From NCBI GenBank assembly GCA_964565765.1, contig CAZMGF010000074.1:1-6979 (forward strand): a DNA stretch of 6,979 nucleotides. Direction: 5' to 3'. Origin of the DNA: Bog-1181 sp964565765. GTDB lineage: Bacteria; Oederibacteriota; PGYV01; Palsa-1178. Positions 1 to 5,146 of the stretch are shown here, in pieces (position 1 is the first letter of the stretch; the number at the start of each line of letters is the position of its first letter). The notes under the pieces are model-generated. The model ran no database searches. It was not told where the DNA came from and saw nothing but the letters and a program-made list of their open reading frames with translations. The position numbers and the translations under genes were made by a program.

Positions 1-711
1 CCCGTCATAGCTTCCGCGGATGATACCATATGGAACAGGGTGTTTTTTGAGGATTTTGTTTCCATTTACGACATCACAGTACAGAACCCCGTTGAATCTT
101 CCCTTGTCGCCGCCGGGTTTGCCGGCTCCACATATCTTATAATGAAAAACGACGCGTGGCTGGCCTCATTTATAACAAAAAACAGAAGTAAAGCAGCGGA
201 CAATTTTTACGATGTTTTTAACGATGCCGGCGACGGGCTTTACGTGCTCGCGGGTGACGCCATACTTTTCGCCATTGGCGGCGAAAAAGAAAGGCGGGCC
301 GCGCAGAGGATAGTGGAAGGAATGGCTGTTTCAGGGACAATCGCCTATGCCGGCAAGGTTATATTCGGCAGGGAAAGGCCAAGCGCCGGCAACGGCCCTT
401 ATGAGTTCTCATTTTTCAATTTCGGCGACAATTCATACCCTTCGGGCCACACCACGGTCGCATTCATGTGGGCCACAATAATAGCTGATACATACTCTTC
501 CGATAGTTACGGCATCTCATACATGGCATACCCGGCCGCGGCGCTATGCGGCGCGGCCAGGATATATAAGAACATGCACTGGCCAAGCGACGTGCTTGCG
601 GGCGCTCTTATAGGTGTGGTTACAGGAAAGGCGGTATGCCTCTCCGACGTGGAGAACAGCCTTTCATACGACCCTTCCGTCAACGGGATAAAATACGCGG
701 TAAAATTTTAA
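1..711 (+). CDS. PAP2-family (type 2 phosphatidic acid) phosphatase, 5' end cut by window edge
   Basis: The three signature motifs of the PAP2 acid phosphatase superfamily are intact: K-x6-RP (K codon at 355, RP at 376-381), PSGH (439-450) and R-x5-H-x3-D (R at 559, H at 577, D at 589). In this family the two histidines and the aspartate carry out phosphoester hydrolysis through a phosphohistidine intermediate. Substrates are usually lipid phosphates or undecaprenyl pyrophosphate at the outer face of the membrane; the substrate here cannot be told. A GTG at 40 could serve as start, but the frame is open to base 1 and encodes P-V-I-A-S-A-D-D before it. The A-S-A followed by D-D looks like a signal peptidase I site, so the real start is probably 15-25 codons left of the window and the product exported. 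Short hydrophobic stretches alternate through the protein. The next gene follows after 13 bases, so the two are probably co-transcribed. Confidence 0.88.
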   Translation, partial: PVIASADDTIWNRVFFEDFVSIYDITVQNPVESSLVAAGFAGSTYLIMKNDAWLASFITKNRSKAADNFYDVFNDAGDGLYVLAGDAILFAIGGEKERRAAQRIVEGMAVSGTIAYAGKVIFGRERPSAGNGPYEFSFFNFGDNSYPSGHTTVAFMWATIIADTYSSDSYGISYMAYPAAALCGAARIYKNMHWPSDVLAGALIGVVTGKAVCLSDVENSLSYDPSVNGIKYAVKF

Positions 712-724
712 ATATGGTGACACG

Positions 725-2104
725 GTGAAAAAAAAGATATTTTTTACCGCGCTGGCGTTTGTTATTTTCTTTTCTTTCTGCGCCGCTGAAGAACAGAAAA
801 AATCAGACGACGAAGTAACCACAATATATGACCAGCCCACAACACTGGTTTACCCCTCTTTCTGGCACACTCCTTTCGGCATACACAAGGGAACCCCTTT
901 TTACCTGAAGATGTTTCTGGGCGGCAGGACATATTTCGACGACCCGCAGGACCTTGCATGCACCAAACTGCTTATTGATTACGGCAAAATCAATAAGGAC
1001 AAGGACGACTGGCAGCTCACGGTTTACGGGGTAAATTCCGGCAGGGGGGAAATAATATACAACTCATCCATGCATTCGCTGGCGGTTTTCGGAAGCCGCG
1101 GCTCAAATGACGGCGAACTCTTAAACCCCGTGGGTATAGCCTGCAACGAGTACGGCGATGTATATGTTGCGGATACCGGAAACAACAGGATAGCGAGATT
1201 TTTTAACAACGGTAAAAGAGTAAAGTTCATAAGAAATATAGGCGGTACCGGCCAGGAGCCGGGCAAATTAATGAAGCCGTCATATATAGCCCTTGATTCA
1301 GCCGGCAGGATATATGTTTCGGACACCGGCAACAACAGGATAGAGATTTTTTCAAGGTCGGGCGGTTATCTTTCAGTTATAGGCCAGGACCGTGGAGTTT
1401 TCAACCCCCAGGGGATATGTGTCTGCGACGACGCGGAAAGATACTCCGGGTTCAAGGACAATTTTATATATCTCATAGACGGCAACAACGACAGGCTCCA
1501 GAAATTTGACATGTCGGGAAACCTCGCACAGTCAATAAGGGTCAATGAAGTGCTGGGGAAAAACGTTTTTCTCACGACCCTGGAGCAGGATTTTTACGGC
1601 AACCTTTACATCGTGGACAAATTGAATTCAATGGTTTACAAGTTTACGCCTGATTTGAGGTTCATCACCGGGTTCGGAGGCTTCGGGACAAAAGATTATC
1701 AGTTTGAGAATCCCACGGGCATCGCCGTATACAAGCATTACGGCCAGATATTTGTTTCGGACAGGGAGTCGGCGCAGTATTTTTGGCTGGGCAGCGACGC
1801 CTCTGATTTTAATGTTTCACAGCTGAAAAATGACGCCGCGTGCAGGCTCCAGTTCGATTTCAAGCTCACGGAAAAAAGTTTCATTACAATACAGGTAGTT
1901 GATGCCGGAGGGAACACAGTTGAAGTCTGCCGCCAGATAGGGGCGGAGATGGGAAAAAATTCCGTTGACTGGGACGTCCCTGAAAAATTTAAAGCCATTA
2001 TTAAACCAGGAGGGGTTTACAGCGTGCTCCTGAGGATAATGGCCACCTATTCCTCATATCCGCATATCGAAAAGGTCGTAAAATCGGCCATAACAATCCA
2101 GTAA
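725..2104 (+). CDS. Exported NHL-repeat beta-propeller protein with FlgD-like C-terminal domain
   Basis: The 459-residue product starts with a Lys-rich n-region and a Phe-rich hydrophobic core (about residues 5-19) ending in C-A-A before E-E, a plausible signal peptidase I site. The Cys does not sit in a convincing lipobox. From about 118 to 355 come NHL-type repeats, each with N-P-x-G-I followed by a G-x-(I/V)-Y-V-x-D strand: near 134-159, 184-209, 227-261, 283-307 and 329-355. They probably form a six-bladed propeller together with the stretch around 105-125. Residues about 365-459 resemble the Ig-like FlgD/secretion-tail fold (G-G-V-Y near 429-432 followed by alternating hydrophobics). NHL propellers usually bind proteins, peptidoglycan or glycans; no catalytic residues are recognised and the function is unknown. 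The GTG start is the only usable one: the ATG at 714 and GTG at 717 are in another frame that stops at once. The ribosome-binding site is weak, which suggests coupling to the upstream gene. Confidence 0.85.
   Translation: MKKKIFFTALAFVIFFSFCAAEEQKKSDDEVTTIYDQPTTLVYPSFWHTPFGIHKGTPFYLKMFLGGRTYFDDPQDLACTKLLIDYGKINKDKDDWQLTVYGVNSGRGEIIYNSSMHSLAVFGSRGSNDGELLNPVGIACNEYGDVYVADTGNNRIARFFNNGKRVKFIRNIGGTGQEPGKLMKPSYIALDSAGRIYVSDTGNNRIEIFSRSGGYLSVIGQDRGVFNPQGICVCDDAERYSGFKDNFIYLIDGNNDRLQKFDMSGNLAQSIRVNEVLGKNVFLTTLEQDFYGNLYIVDKLNSMVYKFTPDLRFITGFGGFGTKDYQFENPTGIAVYKHYGQIFVSDRESAQYFWLGSDASDFNVSQLKNDAACRLQFDFKLTEKSFITIQVVDAGGNTVEVCRQIGAEMGKNSVDWDVPEKFKAIIKPGGVYSVLLRIMATYSSYPHIEKVVKSAITIQ
1161..1343 (+). repeat. 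DNA-level direct repeat inside the NHL propeller (33-bp units 150 bp apart)
   Basis: Bases 1161-1193 and 1311-1343 match at 30 of 33 positions and lie exactly 150 bases (50 codons) apart. Both encode Y-V-(A/S)-D-T-G-N-N-R-I, the core of adjacent NHL repeats. The near identity at DNA level, including third codon positions, suggests a fairly recent duplication or conversion of one blade; later blades are much more diverged. Confidence 0.75.
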
Positions 2105-2122
2105 AAACAGCATAAGACATAT

Positions 2123-2150
2123 TTGTTAGTTACAACAAACTTTGTATAAT
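2123..2150 (+). promoter_or_regulatory. Possible upstream sigma-70-type promoter
   Basis: TTGTTA (2123-2128) and a perfect TATAAT (2145-2150) are separated by 16 bases. A 6-bp inverted repeat TTTGTT/AACAAA (2122-2127 and 2134-2139) overlaps the -35 and spacer, as an operator might. In such AT-rich DNA the match could be chance, and it lies 300 bases before rpsU. Confidence 0.35.
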
Positions 2151-2237
2151 ACATATATTATATTCCATTTAATCCCATATAAATAAAGACAAAAACAAAC
2201 GTGTTCCATATTGCGGCATTAAATGGTTTATTGTTAT

Positions 2238-2252
2238 AGCTGAAAAACAGCT
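2238..2252 (+). other. Small hairpin AGCTG-AAAAA-CAGCT
   Basis: A perfect 5-bp inverted repeat with a five-A loop lies 18 bases upstream of the -35 box at 2271. It lacks a T-tract, so it is not an intrinsic terminator. It could be a weak protein-binding site or chance. Confidence 0.25.
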
Positions 2253-2270
2253 TAATAATATATAAAAATC

Positions 2271-2299
2271 TTGACTTTTTAAAGGATAATATATATACT
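2271..2299 (+). promoter_or_regulatory. Main sigma-70-type promoter for the rpsU-dnaG operon
   Basis: TTGACT (2271-2276) and TATACT (2294-2299) are separated by exactly 17 bases, each one base off the housekeeping sigma consensus. The DNA just upstream is A/T-rich, like an UP element. Transcription would begin near 2305-2307, giving a leader of about 145 bases before rpsU. This is the best promoter match I found in the gap and the obvious source of the operon transcript. Confidence 0.7.
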
Positions 2300-2311
2300 T
2301 CACTATGAAAT

Positions 2312-2378
2312 AAGGTCTGTTAAGCAACCTTTTTAACGTTTAATAACTTAAAAAGAGCCCTTGACAGGCTGCTTTTTT
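2312..2378 (+). promoter_or_regulatory. Candidate transcription attenuator in the rpsU leader (competing stems)
   Basis: Four segments can pair in two exclusive ways. Segment 1 (AAGGT, 2312-2316) pairs with segment 2 (ACCTT, 2327-2331). Segment 2 (CTTTTTAA, 2329-2336) can instead pair perfectly with segment 3 (TTAAAAAG, 2348-2355). Segment 3 extended (2350-2359) can pair with segment 4 (2367-2377, one bulged G at 2371), forming a hairpin ending in a six-T run at 2373-2378, much like an intrinsic terminator. The 2:3 pairing would break the terminator. Most pairs are A-U and the GC part of the terminator stem is only AGCC/GGCT, so it may be weak. What is seen is the complementarity; attenuation is inference. 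Confidence 0.4.
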
Positions 2379-2400
2379 ATTTCTGGGTAAATAGGACGGG

Positions 2401-2416
2401 CCCGCTTTTTAGCGGG
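2401..2416 (+). promoter_or_regulatory. GC-rich leader hairpin CCCGCT-TTTT-AGCGGG before rpsU
   Basis: This is a perfect 6-bp stem with a four-T loop, ending 20 bases before the rpsU ribosome-binding site. The downstream sequence (acattttat) is only mildly T-rich, so a terminator is less likely than a leader structure. The CCCG of its left arm (2401-2404) could instead pair with CGGG at 2436-2439, which overlaps the Shine-Dalgarno region. This allows a possible on/off switch for S21 translation. Confidence 0.45.
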
Positions 2417-2449
2417 ACATTTTATAAAAGAAAGACGGGTGATTTTTAA

Positions 2450-2641
2450 ATGACGGAAATTCTCATCAAAGAGAACGAGTCACTGGATGAGGCAATGAAG
2501 CGCTTCAAGAAAAAGGTCCAGGACGCGGGAATTTTGCAGGAAATGAAAAAAAGGGAATTTTATGAACCGCCTTCGGTAAAAAGGAAGCAGAAGATGTGGG
2601 CGGCGAGCAAGAAAAGAAAAAAAATCAAAAGAAGGCCGTAA
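2450..2641 (+). CDS. rpsU: 30S ribosomal protein S21
   Basis: The 63-residue basic protein matches bacterial S21 along its length: an N-terminal strand (T-E-I-L-I-K-E-N-E-S-L-D), a helix with A-M-K-R-F-K-K-K-V, the K-R-E-F-Y-E-P-P-S turn, and a Lys/Arg-rich tail. S21 binds the small ribosomal subunit near the 3' end of 16S rRNA and helps initiation. The ATG is preceded by GGTGA (2438-2442) at 7 bases, a good ribosome-binding site. It is the first gene of the operon, as in the rpsU-dnaG-rpoD operon of enterobacteria, and follows a long leader with hairpins. The next gene begins one base after its stop, suggesting translational coupling. Confidence 0.95.
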   Translation: MTEILIKENESLDEAMKRFKKKVQDAGILQEMKKREFYEPPSVKRKQKMWAASKKRKKIKRRP

Positions 2642-2642
2642 A

Positions 2643-3086
2643 ATGACATTACTCGAAAAAATCAACAGCGACTTAAAAGAGGCGATGAAGGCAAAGGCCC
2701 AGGTAAAAATGGACTGCCTGCGCCAGATCAAAACCGAGGTCATGAAAAAAGAAGTAGCCGGCAATAAGACCCTTTCCGACGACGAGGTTTTGGCTGTTAT
2801 ATCCTCGCTGACAAAATCGCATGTTGATTCAATCGAGAGTTTTAAAAAAGGCGGCAGGGAAGACCTTGTCCCCAAGGAAGAGCAGGAGCTTTCCATCTTA
2901 AAAGCCTACCTTCCCGAACAGCTGCCTGACGAAGAACTCAGAAAAATAGTCGGGGAGGCGGTACAAACTGCCGCCGCCTCGACTTTAAAAGAGATAGGAA
3001 AAGTAATGGCCATCGTAATGCCGAGGGTAAAGGGAAAGGCCGACGGCGCCAGGATAAATGCCATAGTAAAAGAATTTTTGAAATAA
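2643..3086 (+). CDS. yqeY: YqeY/GatB-like domain protein
   Basis: The product is 147 residues, normal for the stand-alone YqeY family, which is related to the C-terminal tRNA-binding domain of GatB of the amidotransferase GatCAB. Family features are clear: the N-terminal helix around residues 4-30 with A-M-K-A-K and C-L-R-Q-I-K, the central E-Q-E-L-S-I-L-K-A-Y-L-P-E-Q-L motif near 79-93, and the C-terminal G-K-V-M-A-I-V-M-P-R-V-K-G-K-A-D-G stretch near 118-134. The family is soluble and cytoplasmic; its exact role is not settled, with a tRNA-related activity assumed from homology. It starts one base after rpsU. In many bacteria yqeY sits beside rpsU, which supports the call. No separate promoter is seen. 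Confidence 0.92.
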   Translation: MTLLEKINSDLKEAMKAKAQVKMDCLRQIKTEVMKKEVAGNKTLSDDEVLAVISSLTKSHVDSIESFKKGGREDLVPKEEQELSILKAYLPEQLPDEELRKIVGEAVQTAAASTLKEIGKVMAIVMPRVKGKADGARINAIVKEFLK

Positions 3087-3088
3087 GC

Positions 3089-3095
3089 GGGGAAG
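3089..3095 (+). promoter_or_regulatory. Ribosome-binding site that points to the ACG at 3101
   Basis: GGGGAAG lies in the 14-base gap after yqeY. Counting from the GGGGA core (ending at 3093), the ACG codon at 3101 is 7 bases away, an ideal spacing. No ATG, GTG or TTG is in frame near it. This purine run is the main sequence argument for the glycosylase start. Confidence 0.55.
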
Positions 3096-3100
3096 CTTTT

Positions 3101-3688
3101 ACGCCATTCAAATTTAAAAGGCTGAAACGTGATTTTTTCGCCGGCTCCACTGTAAAGGCGGCCCGCAAGCTGCTTGGAAAATACCTGGTACGCAATTATA
3201 AAGGGAAAATACTGGCTGCAAAAATTGTCGAGACCGAGGCATACACGGGCGGCAGGGATCCCGGGAGCCACGCCTATTCAGGCAGGACGCCGAGGAATGA
3301 AGTGATGTTTGGACCCCCGGGCTTCGCGTATGTTTACTTCTGTTACGGAAATCATTTCCTTTTGAATATTGTCACTGAAAAAGAGGGCGCTGCCGGAGCA
3401 ATATTAATCAGGGCCGCCGAACCGGTTTCAGGGATAAAGACAATGATGAAACTGCGCGGATGCGGCGAATTACTTAAACTAACAAACGGCCCCGGAAAAC
3501 TAACCCGGGCAATGGCCGTTGATAAAAGTTTCAACAGGGCCGATATGGCGGGCGGGGAAGAATTATACGCCGCCTCCGGCGGAGATGAAAAATTCACTGT
3601 TACAAAGGGTCCCAGGATAGGGATAAAAAAGGGGCTCGAATTCAACCGCAGGTTTTGTATCAAAGGCAGCAGGTTTTTGTCGGTTTAA
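3101..3688 (+). CDS. mpg: 3-methyladenine DNA glycosylase, AAG/MPG family (non-standard start)
   Basis: The enzyme cuts the N-glycosidic bond of alkylated or deaminated purines and starts base-excision repair. Read from ACG at 3101 the protein has 195 residues, normal for bacterial AAG. Family landmarks occur in order: K-A-A-R-K-L-L-G-K near 19-27, I-V-E-T-E-A-Y at 42-48, where E46 matches the catalytic Glu (human E125) and Y48 the base-stacking Tyr, H57 (human H136), T-P-R-N-E-V-M-F-G at 63-71, Y82 in Y-G-N-H (intercalating Tyr, human Y162), N89, and a C-terminal G-P-R-I-G-I motif. Human equivalents are from memory of the family. The first GTG in this frame (3302) would remove E46 and H57. 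The frame is open upstream into yqeY but contains no ATG, GTG or TTG there. ACG at 3101 has a good ribosome-binding site; CTG at 3122 (188 residues) is the alternative. A point change from ATG or a sequencing error could also explain it. Family call is firm, start uncertain. Confidence 0.85.
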   Translation, partial: TPFKFKRLKRDFFAGSTVKAARKLLGKYLVRNYKGKILAAKIVETEAYTGGRDPGSHAYSGRTPRNEVMFGPPGFAYVYFCYGNHFLLNIVTEKEGAAGAILIRAAEPVSGIKTMMKLRGCGELLKLTNGPGKLTRAMAVDKSFNRADMAGGEELYAASGGDEKFTVTKGPRIGIKKGLEFNRRFCIKGSRFLSV

Positions 3689-3703
3689 AGAAAAAGCCCA
3701 TAT

Positions 3704-3708
3704 GGAGG
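3704..3708 (+). promoter_or_regulatory. Shine-Dalgarno site fixing the NIF3-like start at 3714
   Basis: GGAGG followed by TAATA and then ATG at 3714 is a textbook 5-base spacing. The in-frame ATG at 3702 lies upstream of and overlaps this site, and has no comparable site of its own, so 3714 is preferred. Confidence 0.85.
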
Positions 3709-3713
3709 TAATA

Positions 3714-4682
3714 ATGAAAATCAGGGACTTATATGAAGCGGCTTATGAAATAGGAATGCAGATGGACCCCAGGGGCGCCTCCGCGGCGAAGGAATACCTC
3801 GCAACACAGAAAAAAAATCATGAAAAACTTTCCGATAAGGAAAAAAAATATTACGACACGGAGAATCTTGTAAACCCGTATTGCGATACAAGGATAAATT
3901 ATGACTCCGGCCGCGCTATAAAGACTGTTATAGTCGGCATCGACATGGAAACCCCGGAAATACTGCTTACGGAGAGGCTCAATGAAAAAGGGGCTAAGAT
4001 AGACGCTATCATAGCGCACCACCCGAGCGGCCTTGCTTCATCCGGGTTTACAGACGTTATGAGCATGCAGGCCGATATTTTCAACCTCTTCGGTGTTACC
4101 ATTTCAACGGCTGAATCCATGCTGGGTAAAAGGATGAAAGAAGTCGGCGAGCGTTTTATGCCGGCAAACCACTTCAGGGCATCGGACGCGGCAAAGCTCC
4201 TTGATATTTCAATGATGAACATGCACACACCCACGGACAACTGCGTCGCTGTTTTCCTCCAGAAAAGGTTTGATAATGAAAAACCAAAAAGGGTGGGTGA
4301 TGTCATGGACATGCTTTATGAGGAGCCTGAATACGCCGGCGCCGCAAAACGCAGCTCGCCCCCGGTAATTCTTGTGGGAGACTCTCAGCGCAGGGTCAAT
4401 AAAATTTTTGTGGATATGACGGGCGGCACAGAAGGGCCAGCGGACATATATAAAAAGCTTGTTGATAAAGGGGTTGACACGGTGGTTGGTATGCACTTTT
4501 CCGGCGAGCACAAAAAAGCAATAGAAGAGGCGCAGATGAACGCGGTTATCGCCGGCCATATATCCTCGGATTCGCTCGGGATAAACATAATGCTGGACGC
4601 AATGATGAAAAAACTCGGCAGCTTTAAGGTTATAGAAGCCTCCGGGTTCACCAGGTTTTCAAGGACAAAGGCAAAAAAATAA
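3714..4682 (+). CDS. NIF3-like (YbgI/YqfO-type) dinuclear metal-centre protein, diverged
   Basis: From the ATG at 3714 the product has 322 residues. NIF3-family proteins form toroidal oligomers with a two-metal site; some members act as hydrolases, but the general function is unclear. Metal-ligand-like motifs are visible: A-H-H-P at 101-104 (family HHP motif), H171-T-P-T-D175, the G-M-H-F-S-G-E-H segment around 259-266, and G-H-I-S-S-D at 281-286. The V-D-M-T-G-G-T-E-G stretch near 233-241 recalls the glycine-rich strand before the last half of the family fold. The N-terminal 65 residues (charged, Lys/Glu-rich, 10-60) look longer than in E. coli YbgI, and the overall similarity is remote, so it is a divergent branch. 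It lies 25 bases after the glycosylase gene and 2 bases before the next. In Bacillus a NIF3 gene (yqfO) lies near sigA too, supporting the context. Confidence 0.75.
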   Translation: MKIRDLYEAAYEIGMQMDPRGASAAKEYLATQKKNHEKLSDKEKKYYDTENLVNPYCDTRINYDSGRAIKTVIVGIDMETPEILLTERLNEKGAKIDAIIAHHPSGLASSGFTDVMSMQADIFNLFGVTISTAESMLGKRMKEVGERFMPANHFRASDAAKLLDISMMNMHTPTDNCVAVFLQKRFDNEKPKRVGDVMDMLYEEPEYAGAAKRSSPPVILVGDSQRRVNKIFVDMTGGTEGPADIYKKLVDKGVDTVVGMHFSGEHKKAIEEAQMNAVIAGHISSDSLGINIMLDAMMKKLGSFKVIEASGFTRFSRTKAKK

Positions 4683-4684
4683 GG

Positions 4685-5146
4685 ATGAAAATAATAGTGG
4701 ATGCAGACGCGCAGCCGGCAAAGGAAGCGATACTATCGGCGGCGAAAAAGCACTCCATTAAAACGGTTTTTGTAATGTCAAACGCGCATTACTCTGAAAA
4801 AAACAGAGAAGCGGACGAAGTCATACTTGTCGACAACAGAAAACAGGAAGCGGACATTAAAATAATGAATATAGCCGTAAAGGGCGACATAGCCGTGACC
4901 GGCGACACAGGCCTCGGACTTTTTCTCGCGGCAAAGGGCGTTATCGTTGTGAGCCCGCGGGGAAAAGTTTTAAGCGAAGATGAGCTTGTAACCAGAAACT
5001 CTGTTGCGGCGATAGAAAAAAAAAGCCTGCGCGCCAAAAAAGGAAAAGTAAAACTGCGCGGCCCCTCAAAATACACGCCCGAAGACAGGGCAAGGCTGGA
5101 AATGACAATAGAAAAAGTTATTTTAAATAACGGCGGGCTTTTGTGA
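4685..5146 (+). CDS. yaiI: YaiI/YqxD family (UPF0178) PIN-like protein
   Basis: This 153-residue protein fits the UPF0178 family in length and motifs: an N-terminal strand ending in D-A-D-A-x-P (residues 6-11), S-N-A-H at 32-35, the V-D-N-R-K-Q-E-A-D segment near 49-57, D-I-A-V-T-G-D-T-G-L at 68-77, S-P-R-G at 89-92, and G-P-S-K-Y-T-P-E-D-R near 121-130. The conserved aspartates resemble a PIN/NYN nuclease-like acidic site, but no activity is established for the family. The usual Cys of D-A-D-A-C-P is Gln here. It starts 2 bases after the NIF3-like gene, and its TGA stop overlaps the dnaG GTG start by 4 bases. In Bacillus subtilis the homologue yqxD also directly precedes dnaG and sigA, so the neighbourhood is conserved. 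Confidence 0.88.
   Translation: MKIIVDADAQPAKEAILSAAKKHSIKTVFVMSNAHYSEKNREADEVILVDNRKQEADIKIMNIAVKGDIAVTGDTGLGLFLAAKGVIVVSPRGKVLSEDELVTRNSVAAIEKKSLRAKKGKVKLRGPSKYTPEDRARLEMTIEKVILNNGGLL

Larger units (their letters stand above)
2105..2449. other. AT-rich 345-bp intergenic region ahead of the rpsU operon
   Basis: This is the only long non-coding stretch of the window, and it is visibly richer in A and T than the genes around it. I see no coding frame, tRNA or known riboswitch. No strong GC-rich terminator follows the NHL gene. It holds a possible weak promoter (2123-2150), a small hairpin (2238-2252), a good promoter (2271-2299) and a series of competing stem segments (2312-2416), described separately. 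Confidence 0.8.

Noticed and set aside
40..42. GTG 40 as true start of the phosphatase
   Set aside because: The frame is open to base 1 and encodes what looks like the end of a signal peptide (A-S-A before D-D), so the gene most likely begins left of the window.
2105..2160. Terminator for the NHL gene
   Set aside because: The only nearby inverted repeat (TTTGTT/AACAAA) is AT-only, short, and not followed by a T-tract.
2305..2313. Two-codon minigene (ATG AAA TAA) as a leader peptide
   Set aside because: It sits at the predicted transcription start with no room for a ribosome-binding site, so it is almost certainly chance.
2361..2393. TTGACA at 2361-2366 as a second promoter
   Set aside because: The -35 is perfect but no acceptable -10 lies 16-18 bases on; the nearest, TAAATA at 2388-2393, is 21 bases away. 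The bases are better explained as the loop and right side of the terminator-like hairpin.
3302..3688. A 128-residue glycosylase starting at GTG 3302
   Set aside because: It would lose the catalytic Glu, the base-stacking Tyr and about a third of the conserved domain that is plainly encoded just upstream in the same frame, and it has no good ribosome-binding site.
3702..3713. ATG 3702 as start of the NIF3-like gene
   Set aside because: It overlaps the GGAGG that serves the ATG at 3714 and has no ribosome-binding site of its own.
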